Positions 46,337 through 55,249 are shown, counted from the stretch's first letter. The stretch is DNA of 64,000 nucleotides from Methylobacterium sp. 2A (GCF_009806555.1 NZ_VUOK01000003.1:1-64000); one strand, 5' to 3'. Notes: a model not told the origin generated them from the sequence alone. Numbers and translations are program-made.

Positions 46337-47455
46337 GTGACGATGGGTCAGATGACGATCAAGGACGTCGCCCGGCGGGCCGGCGTGAGCTTCCAGACCG
46401 TTTCCCTGGTTCTGAACCATCCCGAGAGGGTCGCCCGGACCACGCGCGAGACCATCGAGGCCGCCATGCGCGAGCTCGATTTCGTGCCGAGCCTGGCGGC
46501 CCGCTCGCTGCGCAAGAAGCCGAGCCGCAGCATCGCCTGCGTGTTCTCGGTGGGCGCCCAACCCTACGACGACGCGTCCGGTCTGATGCAGGAGACCTAC
46601 CAGGGTCTCGTGCTCCAGACCTTCGCGGCCGTGGCCGACCAGCACGGCTACACCCTGATCCACAGGCGCTGGAACAGCGACGACCCAGACGGGCTCACCC
46701 GGATCACGAGCCTCGTCAGCGAGGCCCGGGTCGACGGCGTCGTGGTGTTCGCCGATCGGCGGAACGACCCGCTGATCGCGATGCTGCAGGCCAAGCGCTT
46801 CCCCTTCGTGGTGTTCGGCCTCGACGTGCCGGGCACGCACTTCGCCATGCGGGCCGAGCGCGACGCGGTCTACGAAGCGGTGCGCTACCTCGTGCAGACG
46901 GGCAGCCGGTCGATCTGCTTCTTCAAGGGCGAGCGCGGCGGGCGACGGCTGCGCACGGTGACCGAGCGGCTGCGCGGCTATCGGGAGGCCCTGGCGGAAG
47001 CGGGCGTGCCGCCCTGCGACGACCTCGTCATCCCCTGTGACTGGAATTCCGAGAGCGGTTACCGCGTGACGCTGGATCTCCTGGATCGCTCGGTCAGGCC
47101 GGATGCGATCGTGGCGGCCAACGACCGGGTTGCGTTCGGCGTGCTGAAGGCGCTGCACGACCGCGGCGTCCGGGTTCCCGACGACATCCGCGTGGTCGGC
47201 TTCGACAATTTCGTGCAGGCGGCCTATACGATCCCGAGCCTGACCTCGATCGAGGTGCCAACTCTCGAGATGGTGCGGTTTACCTTCGCCACCCTGGTCG
47301 AGGTCATCGAGGGCACGCGCGCGCCGGACGATTTGGCGCAGAAGCTGTTTCCCACACGCCTCGTGATCCGCGACTCGACAGGTCTGATCCGCAGTGACGT
47401 TGCCGATCGTCCCGGCGTCGAACGGATCGCAGCCCGTGGCGACGGCGCGTCGTGA
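46337..47455 (+). CDS. LacI-family transcriptional regulator
   Basis: The protein (372 residues from GTG 46337; alternatively from ATG 46352) starts with the LacI headpiece TIKDVARRAGVSFQTVSLVL and the hinge region LAARSLRKKPS. A periplasmic-binding-protein-like effector domain follows, with DGVVVFADRRN and VVGFDNFVQAAYTIPSLTSI. It is embedded in the receptor/TonB/ABC cluster and is the likely binder of the GAACGTTC palindromes. No such palindrome lies directly before its own gene. LacI regulators usually sense sugars or sugar-like ligands, which informs the guess about the substrate. Confidence 0.92.
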   Translation: MTMGQMTIKDVARRAGVSFQTVSLVLNHPERVARTTRETIEAAMRELDFVPSLAARSLRKKPSRSIACVFSVGAQPYDDASGLMQETYQGLVLQTFAAVADQHGYTLIHRRWNSDDPDGLTRITSLVSEARVDGVVVFADRRNDPLIAMLQAKRFPFVVFGLDVPGTHFAMRAERDAVYEAVRYLVQTGSRSICFFKGERGGRRLRTVTERLRGYREALAEAGVPPCDDLVIPCDWNSESGYRVTLDLLDRSVRPDAIVAANDRVAFGVLKALHDRGVRVPDDIRVVGFDNFVQAAYTIPSLTSIEVPTLEMVRFTFATLVEVIEGTRAPDDLAQKLFPTRLVIRDSTGLIRSDVADRPGVERIAARGDGAS

Positions 47456-47494
47456 CACGCCAATGATCCGGTTGGCCGGTCGCACCTGTGACGG

Positions 47495-47531
47495 AAGCCC
47501 GGCCCGACCCTGGCGTGGTCAGGCCGGGTTT
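47495..47531. terminator. Bidirectional terminator between lacI and tonB
   Basis: CCCGGCC and GACC (47498-47509) pair with GGTC and GGCCGGG (47517-47528), with one bulged pair and a 7-base loop. The stem is flanked by AAG and TTT. It lies between convergent genes and suits both directions. Confidence 0.7.
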
Positions 47532-47556
47532 CCGATGTGATGCACGGCCGTTCGCC

Positions 47557-48387
47557 TCAGCGCTTCAGGGTGAAGTCGATGGCGATACGGCCGCCGAAAT
47601 GACCGCCCGGCGGCGGCGGCAGGCTGGCTGACCGGACCGCCTGCACCGCGGCCTGATCCAGGGCCGCATCCCCCGCCGACCGCGCGACGGACGCAGACGA
47701 GACACGGCCGGACGGACCGACCAGGAAGGTCACCAGCACGATACCGGATGCGTGCCGATCACGGGCGGCGGCCGGGTAAGCCTTGTGCCGGTTGATCTCG
47801 GCTTTCAGCTTGGCGCCGTAATCAGCCAGCGACTGGCTGGCATTGGCCTGCACACCGCGCTCGGCACCCGAATGACCCCTGTGCTGCGCCGCGCTCGCGG
47901 CGCTCGGCTTTTCGACCTTCGGCGGCGTCTTGGGCTTTGGCGGCACCTTGGGCTTGGGCTTCGGCACCGGGCGCGGTTCGGGCGGCTTCTGCACCTCCGG
48001 CGGCCTGGGTGGTTCCGGCTTGCGAACTGGGATCGCCAGAGCGGTCGGATCCTCCTTGACGGGCACCTCCTCGACCACCGGCGCGGGTTCGGGCTCCTTC
48101 GGCGGTTCGAGGACCTCGGGCTCCGGCGGGGGCGCCATCTCGGCCGCGCTCTGAGTCTCCGTGGCGTTGTCGGTGGTCGCGTCGCCCTGGGCGACGACGC
48201 TCAGTTCGAGGGTCTCGACAGCCGGCGGGGCGACCGGTTGCGGTTGTGGTCCCGACGTGACGAACAGCAACGCGTGGATGGCCAGCGCCACCACCAGCGC
48301 CGCGCCGCGTACCAGCGCCTTCGAATCGGCCTGCCGTGGCAGGGACAGGACGAAGGAATCGCCTCCGCTTAGTACCATCGTGCTCAT
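47557..48387 (-). CDS. tonB: TonB energy transducer
   Basis: The 276-residue protein has one N-terminal membrane helix (about residues 27-47, ALVRGAALVVALAIHALLFV) and a long periplasmic linker of Pro-Lys and Pro-Glu repeats (about 90-165). The C-terminal TonB domain includes YPAAARDRHASGIVLVTFLV. It transmits the proton-motive force from ExbB-ExbD to an outer-membrane receptor, presumably the one at 43032. Its ATG overlaps the exbD stop by four bases. Confidence 0.92.
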   Translation of the reverse strand: MSTMVLSGGDSFVLSLPRQADSKALVRGAALVVALAIHALLFVTSGPQPQPVAPPAVETLELSVVAQGDATTDNATETQSAAEMAPPPEPEVLEPPKEPEPAPVVEEVPVKEDPTALAIPVRKPEPPRPPEVQKPPEPRPVPKPKPKVPPKPKTPPKVEKPSAASAAQHRGHSGAERGVQANASQSLADYGAKLKAEINRHKAYPAAARDRHASGIVLVTFLVGPSGRVSSASVARSAGDAALDQAAVQAVRSASLPPPPGGHFGGRIAIDFTLKR

Positions 48388-48854
48388 GGCGCGGCACTCC
48401 CGGCTGCGGTGGGCGCGCGCTCCGCGTCGGCGGACCGTTCCGCCCCGCCCTTCGTCGTGATGATCGCGATGTGGGTCATGCCGTTCCGGGCGAGGAGGTC
48501 CATCACCTTGACGACGTCACCGTAGGCGGCCTCCTTATCGCCCCGGAGATGGATCACCCGCGACAGATCGTTCTCGATCGCCGCGACCACGGCCGGGACG
48601 AGCTTGTCGGCCTCGATCTCGTCCTTGCCGATGAACAGCTTGCCGTCCTTGCCGACGGCGATCACGGCCGGCTCCTTCGGGTCGATCGGCTTGGCGACCT
48701 GCGCCTGGGGCAGGTTGACCTTCATGGCCGTGGTCATCAGCGGCGCCGTGACCATGAACACGATCAGGAGGACCAGCATCACGTCGATCAGCGGCGTGAC
48801 GTTGATGTCGGCGGAGGGACGGTAAGGCCCGCCGGAATTGGACGCGAATGCCAT
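48384..48854 (-). CDS. exbD: ExbD biopolymer transport protein
   Basis: The ATG at 48854 gives 156 residues: a short cytoplasmic start, one membrane helix with the conserved aspartate (INVTPLIDVMLVLLIVFMV) and a periplasmic domain (ADKLVPAVVAAIENDLSRVI). It forms the proton-driven motor with ExbB. Two bases separate it from exbB, and it overlaps tonB by four bases. Confidence 0.93.
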   Translation of the reverse strand: MAFASNSGGPYRPSADINVTPLIDVMLVLLIVFMVTAPLMTTAMKVNLPQAQVAKPIDPKEPAVIAVGKDGKLFIGKDEIEADKLVPAVVAAIENDLSRVIHLRGDKEAAYGDVVKVMDLLARNGMTHIAIITTKGGAERSADAERAPTAAGSAAP

Positions 48855-48856
48855 CG

Positions 48857-49489
48857 TCAGCCCTCCTTCACGGCGAGGCGGCCCTTGGCGATCAGATCGA
48901 CCGAGAGCGCTTCGATGAGGTGAGCCAGCGTCTGGGACAGCTTGCCCAGGATCGCGCCGAGGCGGCTGTAGGCGACGGCGGCCGGGATCGCGGCGATCAG
49001 CCCGATGGCCGTGGTGGCGAGCGCCTCGGCGATGCCGGGAGCCACGACCGCGAGGCTGGTGTCGTTCGAGGCGGCGATGCTGATGAAGCTGCTCATGATG
49101 CCCCACACCGTCCCGAGCAACCCGACGAACGGGGACACCGAAGCGATCACCGCGAGGTTGGAGAAGCCGCCCTCGGTGGCGATCATGGTCTGCGTGGCGG
49201 CGCCGTTCATCGCCTCGATGGTGCGTCGGCGGACATCCCCGACGCCTTCGTCGGGCAGCGTGACGGCCGCCGCCCGCGTCCCGGCGTCCAGGACCGGTCT
49301 GAGGAACTTGGACACGGTCCCCTTCTCCAGGGCCTTGAGCGACCGGCGGAGCCGGAAGGTGGTGTAGATGCCCTCGGCGATCAGGGCCCAGCACCACACG
49401 GATGCTGCGGCGAGCGTGATGATCACAGCCTTTCCGACTGGTCCGGCCTGGAGGAACATGGCTGACGGCGACATGCTTGCTGGGTCCAT
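48857..49489 (-). CDS. exbB: ExbB biopolymer transport protein (MotA/TolQ/ExbB family)
   Basis: The 210-residue protein has three membrane helices. One is near residues 18-40 (KAVIITLAAASVWCWALIAE). The conserved pair includes ASVSPFVGLLGTVWGIMSSF and GIAEALATTAIGLIAAIPAA. It is the proton-channel scaffold of the TonB motor and the first gene of the exbB-exbD-tonB operon. A LacI-type operator lies 64 bases upstream. Confidence 0.93.
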   Translation of the reverse strand: MDPASMSPSAMFLQAGPVGKAVIITLAAASVWCWALIAEGIYTTFRLRRSLKALEKGTVSKFLRPVLDAGTRAAAVTLPDEGVGDVRRRTIEAMNGAATQTMIATEGGFSNLAVIASVSPFVGLLGTVWGIMSSFISIAASNDTSLAVVAPGIAEALATTAIGLIAAIPAAVAYSRLGAILGKLSQTLAHLIEALSVDLIAKGRLAVKEG

Positions 49490-49552
49490 CGTACAAACCC
49501 CGGTTTTTACGTTCGTGGCTAAATTGTGTGGACCATCCGGGCCACGACGAAT

Positions 49553-49564
49553 TAGAACGTTCTA
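49553..49564. promoter_or_regulatory. LacI-type operator between exbB and the ABC transporter genes
   Basis: TAGAACGTTCTA is a perfect 12-base palindrome sharing the GAACGTTC core with the two sites at the receptor gene. It lies in the divergent promoter region, nearer exbB, and could control both operons. Confidence 0.7.
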
Positions 49565-49786
49565 TTAGGGCGCAACACGGGCATCTTTGCGGCAAAAACT
49601 GGGCACAAGCCCCGGATTTTGCAGCGCACCATGCCCGACCGAGCCGGGAGGGTCTCAGGCCATCGTCACACAAGCGTAGCCGGATGGTCCCATGGTGCGC
49701 CATGGCGAGAACCGACCTGCAGGGCCTACAACCGCAGACGGATCGGGGATGCGCCGGGCTACCGCCGCCAGGCGAGAGAGGATGCG

Positions 49787-51430
49787 ATGACGGTCCTGGG
49801 GCGGCGCGCAGTGCTGGGTGGGCTTGCCGCTGCCGCGGGCTCCGGCGCGCTGCCCCGAATCGGCGTCGCGCGGTCGGAGGACCGGCCATCGATCGCGATC
49901 GCCGTGCAGAAGATTGCGAACACCAACACCCTCGACGTCTTGCGCGAGCAATCGAATGTCGGCGAACGGATCTTCTTCTCGTCCCTGTGGGAATCGTTGA
50001 TCGGACGCGACTGGAGCGGTGATCTCAGGACGGTGCCGGGCCTCGCGACGCGCTGGCGCCGCCTCGACGACCGTACGATCGAGTTCGCGTTGCGGCCCGG
50101 CGTCCGGTTCCACAACGGTGACGAACTGACGTCCGAGGACGTGGCCTTCACCTTCGGTCGCGAGCGGATGTTCGGCGACACCGTTCCGGATACCGGGGAA
50201 ACCCTGCGGGTCAATGAGCGGCCGACCACCTATCTGGCCGGCAAGCTGCCGCCTCCCGAGGTGCCGGCGGTGGCCCGTCGGGCTTTCCCGGCGCTCGTCT
50301 CGGTCGAGGTCGTCGACCGCTACACCGTCCGCTTCGTCAACGCGACGCCCGACATCACCCTGGAAGGCCGGATCGGGCGGTACGGCGGCGAGATCGCCAG
50401 CCAGCGCGGGTTTCGAGAGGCCGGCAGCTACCTGGAATGGGCGCGCAACCCGATCACCACGGGACCGTACCGGGTCGCCGCCTACGCGCCCGACCGGCAC
50501 CTGATTCTCGAAGCCCACGATGCCTATTGGGGTGGCCGTCCGCCCCTGAAGCGCCTTCGATTCGTCGAGGTCCCTGAGGCGCCCGCACGGATCGACGGCC
50601 TCCTGTCCGGTGAATACGACTTCGCCTGCGATATCCCGCCGGATCAGATCGCCGGGATCGAGCGTGATCCCGCCTTCGAGGTCCAGGGCGGCCCTGTGAG
50701 GAACCACCGCATCCTCGTCTTCGACAAGACCCACCCGGTTCTCGCCGACCCGCGGATCCGCCGGGCGTTGACCCACGCCATCGATCGCGACGCCATCGTG
50801 GCAGCGCTCTGGGCCGGGCGGACATCGGTGCCGAAGGGTCTGCAATGGCCGCACTACGGTGATCTCTATATCGCGGACTGGTCGGTGCCAGCCTACGATC
50901 CCGCACTGGCCCGGAACCTCGTGCGCGAGGCAGGTTACCGGGGCGAGCCGATCCCGTATCGATTGCTTCCAAATTACTACACGAACCAGGTCGACACGGC
51001 GCAACTCCTCGTCGAGATGTGGCGGCAGGTGGGTCTCAACGTCGAGATCCACATGAAGGAAAACACCCAGCAGGTCATGGAGCGGTCCGCGGACCGGGCC
51101 CTGCGGGATTGGTCGAATTCGGCGCTTTTCAACGATCCGGTCTCGTCCCTCGTCGCGCAGCACGGCCCGAACGGCCAGCAGCAGCAGATCGGTGAATACG
51201 CGAACGGGGAGTTCAATCGTCTCTGCCTGGAACTGGAGCGCTCCACGGATCAGTCCCGGCGCCGGTCGATCTTCCACCGGCTGCTCACGATCGCCGAGCG
51301 CGAGGATCCCGCCTACACGGTGCTGCATCAGAACGCGACCTTCACGGCCAAGCGCAAGGCGATCCGCTGGAGGGCCTCCCCGGCTTTCGCCATGGATTTC
51401 AGATCCGGCAATTGCGACGCGCGCGCCTGA
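49787..51430 (+). CDS. ABC transporter substrate-binding protein, family 5
   Basis: The ATG at 49787 follows a GAGAGAGG site and gives 547 residues. A Tat-like signal (VLGRRAVLGGLAAAAGSGAL) precedes a family-5 (DppA/OppA/NikA-like) binding domain with TIEFALRPGVRFHNGDELTS, NPITTGPYRVAAYAPDR and IRRALTHAIDRDAIVAALW. Such proteins bind peptides, nickel complexes, opines or oligosaccharide derivatives. Position and shared operator place it as the periplasmic receiver for the TonB-dependent receptor's substrate. Confidence 0.9.
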   Translation: MTVLGRRAVLGGLAAAAGSGALPRIGVARSEDRPSIAIAVQKIANTNTLDVLREQSNVGERIFFSSLWESLIGRDWSGDLRTVPGLATRWRRLDDRTIEFALRPGVRFHNGDELTSEDVAFTFGRERMFGDTVPDTGETLRVNERPTTYLAGKLPPPEVPAVARRAFPALVSVEVVDRYTVRFVNATPDITLEGRIGRYGGEIASQRGFREAGSYLEWARNPITTGPYRVAAYAPDRHLILEAHDAYWGGRPPLKRLRFVEVPEAPARIDGLLSGEYDFACDIPPDQIAGIERDPAFEVQGGPVRNHRILVFDKTHPVLADPRIRRALTHAIDRDAIVAALWAGRTSVPKGLQWPHYGDLYIADWSVPAYDPALARNLVREAGYRGEPIPYRLLPNYYTNQVDTAQLLVEMWRQVGLNVEIHMKENTQQVMERSADRALRDWSNSALFNDPVSSLVAQHGPNGQQQQIGEYANGEFNRLCLELERSTDQSRRRSIFHRLLTIAEREDPAYTVLHQNATFTAKRKAIRWRASPAFAMDFRSGNCDARA

Positions 51431-51639
51431 GGTTAAGTCTCGATCGTGCGCCATGAGCACCGCAGATTGGTTCCGCTGGCGTTCACTGGCCCCGCGCCTG
51501 CCATCCCCGCTCTTCGGAGGCGATCGTCCCCTGCCGGGCGGGCTTGTCGCGTTTCGGTCGGACGTGCCGCCTCCCATGGACACCACGACAAGACCGGCTG
51601 GGATTCCGTGCGGATGAGCCCTGTCTGGATGGTGGCTGC
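51431..51639. other. Gap between binding protein and first permease
   Basis: About 210 bases separate the binding-protein stop from the permease start, wide for genes of one importer. I see no hairpin strong enough to be a terminator and no complete gene. Confidence 0.35.
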
Positions 51640-52569
51640 GTGATCCGGTTCCTGGCCCCACGCCTCGCACGGGCGGCGCTGACCATCCTGCTCGTCGTCA
51701 CCTTCGCCTTCGTAGGTCTGCGCCTGTCCGGCGATCCGGCACTCCTGATCATGGGCGACGATGCGCCGCCCGATGCGGTGGCGGCGTTCAGGGCCTCCTG
51801 GGGCCTCGATGCCCCACTCTGGCAGCAATATGTCACCTATGGTGCGGCCGTCGCCCGGGGCGATCTCGGATTGTCGATGAGAGACGGCCGGCCGGCCGTG
51901 GCGCTGGTCACCGAACGCGTGCCGGCGACGCTGGCGCTGACACTGCCGGCGCTCGCGCTCAAGCTCGTCCTGGGCCTGTCCGCGGGGATCGCGGCTGCCC
52001 TGTACCGACGGCGCTTCGTCGACCGGGTCGTGACGACCCTGGCGGTCCTCGGCTTCGCGGTGCCGAGCTTCGTTCTCGGCCTCATCCTCGTCCTGGTTTT
52101 CGCCGTCGAGCTGCGCTGGCTCCCCTCCGGGGGCCATGGGACCTGGCGGCACGCGGTGCTTCCGGTCCTGACCCTAGGCCTCGGCGGCGCCGCAGCCTTC
52201 GCGCGGCTCACCCGCAGCGCGATGCTGGATGTCCTTGGGCAGCCCTACATCCGCGCGGCCCGCGCACGGGGGCTGCCATGGGGTCGGATAATCTGCTGCC
52301 ACGCCCTGCCCAACGCGGCGATTCCGCTCGTCACGCTGGGCGGCTTCTCGGTTGGATCGCTGCTCGCCGGATCCGTCCTGGTCGAGAGCGTTTTCTCCTG
52401 GCCGGGTGTCGGGCGGCTCCTCGTCATGTCGGTCGCCAGCCGCGATCTCGCGGTCGTACAAGGTATTCTGCTGCTGACTGCGACCACCATGGTAACGGCA
52501 AACCTGATCGTCGATCTCCTCTACGGGTTGCTCGATCCGCGGCTGCGGACAGGGGCGGCGACGCGATGA
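51640..52569 (+). CDS. ABC transporter permease, DppB type
   Basis: The GTG at 51640 gives 309 residues with about six helices. The N-terminus is VIRFLAPRLARAALTILLVV, and the GDPALLIMGDDAPPDAVAAF loop is typical of DppB/OppB permeases. The cytoplasmic EAA loop reads YIRAARARGLPWGRIICCHA. It forms the membrane channel with the next gene, whose ATG overlaps its stop by four bases. Confidence 0.89.
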   Translation: MIRFLAPRLARAALTILLVVTFAFVGLRLSGDPALLIMGDDAPPDAVAAFRASWGLDAPLWQQYVTYGAAVARGDLGLSMRDGRPAVALVTERVPATLALTLPALALKLVLGLSAGIAAALYRRRFVDRVVTTLAVLGFAVPSFVLGLILVLVFAVELRWLPSGGHGTWRHAVLPVLTLGLGGAAAFARLTRSAMLDVLGQPYIRAARARGLPWGRIICCHALPNAAIPLVTLGGFSVGSLLAGSVLVESVFSWPGVGRLLVMSVASRDLAVVQGILLLTATTMVTANLIVDLLYGLLDPRLRTGAATR

Positions 52570-53453
52570 GCGGCCGGACCGCCGACGCCGAGCGAGGCTA
52601 CCCGCCGCCCCGCGCCATCCGATCGCTGCGGGCGCGGCTTTCCTACCCGGTGCGGATCGCCATGGCATGGCTGGCGCTGATGCTCATGGTCGCCGCCCTG
52701 GCGGACGTGATCGAGCCCTACAGCATCCTCGCCGTCGATCTTCGGGCGCGTCTCGCGCCCCCTTTGACGAACTCCGGTCTTTCGGCCCACTGGCTCGGCA
52801 CCGATGCGCTGGGGCGTGACGTCCTCTCGCGGCTGATCGCGTCCATCCGGATCTCGCTGCTCCTGGCCTTTGCCGCATCGCTGCTCTCGGCGAGCATCGG
52901 GACGAGCCTCGGGTTTCTGGCCGCCCACCGCCGCGGCCTCACCGAGCAGGCGATCCTGGCACTGGCCGATGTCCAGGCCGCGGTGCCGTTCCCGATCTTC
53001 GCGTTGACGGTCATGGCATTCCTGGGCCACGGTCTGCTACCGGTGATCGGATTGACGAGCCTTTTCGGCTGGGAGCGCCACGCGCGGATCGCCCGCGGGC
53101 TGGCGCTCACCGCGGAGGCCCAGGGCTACGTCGCCGCCGCCCGGCAACTCGGCGCGCACCCGCTTCGCGTCTACCTGCGCCACATCCTGCCCAGCATTGC
53201 CGCGACGCTGATCGTCCTGATGACGCTCATCATACCGGAGGTCATCATGCTGGAGAGTGCGCTGTCGTTCCTGGGCCTCGGCGTGCAGCCGCCGCTCACG
53301 AGCCTGGGTACGATGATCGGCTATGGCCGTGATTACCTCACGCGTGCGCCGTGGATTTTGATGCTGCCCGCACTGATCGTCGTGCTGACGACGTTGGCCG
53401 TCAGTCTCGTGGGGGACTGGCTGCGGGACGGTCTTGACGCAGGGTCTGAGTGA
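52566..53453 (+). CDS. ABC transporter permease, DppC type
   Basis: The 295-residue protein has an N-terminal cytoplasmic arm, five or six helices, the DppC segment HWLGTDALGRDVLSRLIASI and the EAA loop GYVAAARQLGAHPLRVYLRH. It ends the visible importer. No ATP-binding subunit follows; instead, IS remnants begin about 260 bases downstream. The ATPases were probably lost or are encoded elsewhere. Confidence 0.89.
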   Translation: MSGRTADAERGYPPPRAIRSLRARLSYPVRIAMAWLALMLMVAALADVIEPYSILAVDLRARLAPPLTNSGLSAHWLGTDALGRDVLSRLIASIRISLLLAFAASLLSASIGTSLGFLAAHRRGLTEQAILALADVQAAVPFPIFALTVMAFLGHGLLPVIGLTSLFGWERHARIARGLALTAEAQGYVAAARQLGAHPLRVYLRHILPSIAATLIVLMTLIIPEVIMLESALSFLGLGVQPPLTSLGTMIGYGRDYLTRAPWILMLPALIVVLTTLAVSLVGDWLRDGLDAGSE

Positions 53454-53715
53454 GATCGCTCACGCAATAGGATGGCCTTTTTGGTTCGTTCGCTTTGGTC
53501 GACGGTAAGTCGGCATGTAATCTGGACCACAAGACGAGGCTTCGCCTTTGCGTACTGAATTACCCCACGAGAAGGAGGAAGTGGATTTTCGGTCGTTGCA
53601 CGGCCAATCCGCACAAGGCATCGCGTGGTCGAGGTCGGAAGCGCTGAACTGCGGCGTAACTGACCGCACGCGGACCGTTAGCATACCCACCTCGACGAGG
53701 CGTCTGACACCGACA

Positions 53716-54149
53716 AGTGATCGGCCCCCAGGCGGTGGTCCAAATTCAAAGTTAGCGCAGGGTCGGTCTGGGCTCCACTGGCAGCTTGGCCGGCGGGGCC
53801 GGTCGGGTGAGCGCAGCCGGCCAAGCGGATGAGGTCGGCACCAACACCTCCGGGGCGGGTGGTCGGTATCCGAGTGAAGCGTGCGGATGCACGCCGTTGT
53901 GATGTCGATGCCAACTCTCGAGCACGATCTTCACCTCTTTGAGCGTATAAGGATTTCATCGTTCAACAATTCATCTCTTGGCCGTGCGTTGAAGCTTTCG
54001 ACGTAACCGTTCTCCCACGGTGGGCCGGCTGCGATGTATGCAGTCTTCGCGCCGACGCCGAAGATTCAGGCCTGTTCCGACTTGGCGATGAACTCCGGAC
54101 CATTGTCTGAACGGATATGGCCGCGCACCCCACGCAGGATGAACAGGTC
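53716..54149 (-). mobile_element. IS3-family remnant (3' part of OrfB)
   Basis: On the minus strand, in broken frames, this stretch encodes [18 protein letters not shown], then [14 protein letters not shown], then EVKIVLESWHRHHNGVHPHA and LGYRPPAPEVLVP. This is the end of an IS3-type integrase-core transposase with premature stops and frameshifts. Its right IS end lies near 53716-53740. It is cut at 54149, where an IS5-type fragment begins. Confidence 0.8.
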
Positions 54150-54150
54150 G

Positions 54151-54510
54151 GACTACGATGCGGGCAAGAAGATCAAGGGCCGGAAGCGCCACATCCTCGT
54201 CGACACGCACGGCTTGCTGATGCACGCACTGGTACATCCGGCCAGCGTGCAGGACCGCACCGGCGGTGTCTTGGTCATGGCCCGTTCGGCCTCTGCCCGT
54301 TCCTGGTGCGGCTCAACACGGACGGCGGCTATCAGGGCTCGGCGTTCAAGGCTGGCCTGCGCCGGGTGTGCCGGTGGCTCAAGCTGACGATCGTCAAGCG
54401 CTCCGATCAGACCAACGGCTCTGTCGTGCCGCCCAAGCCGTCTGGATCGTCGAGCAAACCTTGGCTCAACCGGTGCCGGCGCCCGGCCAGTGTCCAAACG
54501 ACCGGTCAGG
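54151..54510 (+). mobile_element. IS5-family transposase remnant
   Basis: On the plus strand, in at least two frames, it encodes [36 protein letters not shown], then [20 protein letters not shown] and TIVKRSDQ. This is the middle and end of an IS5-type DDE transposase. The 5' part is missing and frameshifts occur near 54290 and 54420. Its right end abuts the truncated alcohol dehydrogenase gene. Confidence 0.78.
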
Positions 54511-54654
54511 TCACGCCTCTTTCAGGATGTGGATGTCGGTTCCGCAGATCATCGGGGTGATCCAGACGAGGGCACCCTGCAGTCCGGTCTCCGGGGTCGG
54601 TTTGCCGTCGAGGACGATTCTGCCCTCGTCGGCGAAGATAGCCGTCGTCCTCGT
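54511..54654 (-). pseudogene. Truncated secondary alcohol dehydrogenase, N-terminal 48 codons
   Basis: The frame encodes TTAIFADEGRIVLDGKPTPE and ends ICGTDIHILKEA. This is the typical N-terminus of zinc-dependent secondary (isopropanol-type) alcohol dehydrogenases, including the zinc cysteine. It has a GGAGGGA site, but the start codon position holds ACG, probably a mutated ATG. The frame stops at the IS5 fragment boundary. It lies directly downstream of acxC in the same direction, so the operon once included 2-propanol oxidation. Confidence 0.65.
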
Positions 54655-54739
54655 GCGCTCCCTCCTCTCATGACCTGTTCGGGGCTTTGGAGAGGACGGC
54701 ACGGTCGACGGCAGATGCCGTCGACCATGCCGCGCGGGA

Positions 54740-55249
54740 TCAGGCGGCCTCGGCCCGCTCCGGCACCGGGATGCCGAGCGTCTCCCGGTAGAAGGCATCG
54801 ATATCCGGCTCGAAATCCCGGATGACCGGATACCAGGGCGTCGGCGCCTCGACGTCGTGCAGGGTTCCGCATTCGGGGCAGTAATATTCTCGTAGAACCT
54901 GCCAGGAGGAGGTCGGCGCCATCAAGCGCGGATAGATCTCCTCCATCGTCTCCGGTGTGTCGCGGAGATGGATGCGGGCATGCAGCTTCCAGTTCTCCCG
55001 CCAATCGCAGAAATCATGGCCGCATTCGCAGCGCACCTTCCATTGCTTGGAGGCTTTGAGCTGGACGATGTACAGTTTCGGGCCGAGCGGGAGGATGATC
55101 TTGTCATCCCACGGGACGCGCTCCTGCAGGACCTCGACATAGGTCGCGAAACGCTCCGGATCCTTGGGTGTCGACAGCATCTGATGCAGGGTGTCGGCGT
55201 CGATCTTGCCGTCGATCAGATCGGCGATCTTCGAGCGGGTATAGGCCAT
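54740..55249 (-). CDS. acxC: Acetone carboxylase gamma subunit
   Basis: The 169-residue protein starts MAYTRSKIADLIDGKIDADT and has the cysteine motifs CECGHDFCDW and YYCPECGTLHDVEAPTPW of acetone carboxylase gamma subunits. Length matches the family (about 168). Acetone carboxylase uses ATP and bicarbonate to make acetoacetate from acetone. It is the third gene of the acxA-acxB-acxC operon. Confidence 0.93.
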   Translation of the reverse strand: MAYTRSKIADLIDGKIDADTLHQMLSTPKDPERFATYVEVLQERVPWDDKIILPLGPKLYIVQLKASKQWKVRCECGHDFCDWRENWKLHARIHLRDTPETMEEIYPRLMAPTSSWQVLREYYCPECGTLHDVEAPTPWYPVIRDFEPDIDAFYRETLGIPVPERAEAA

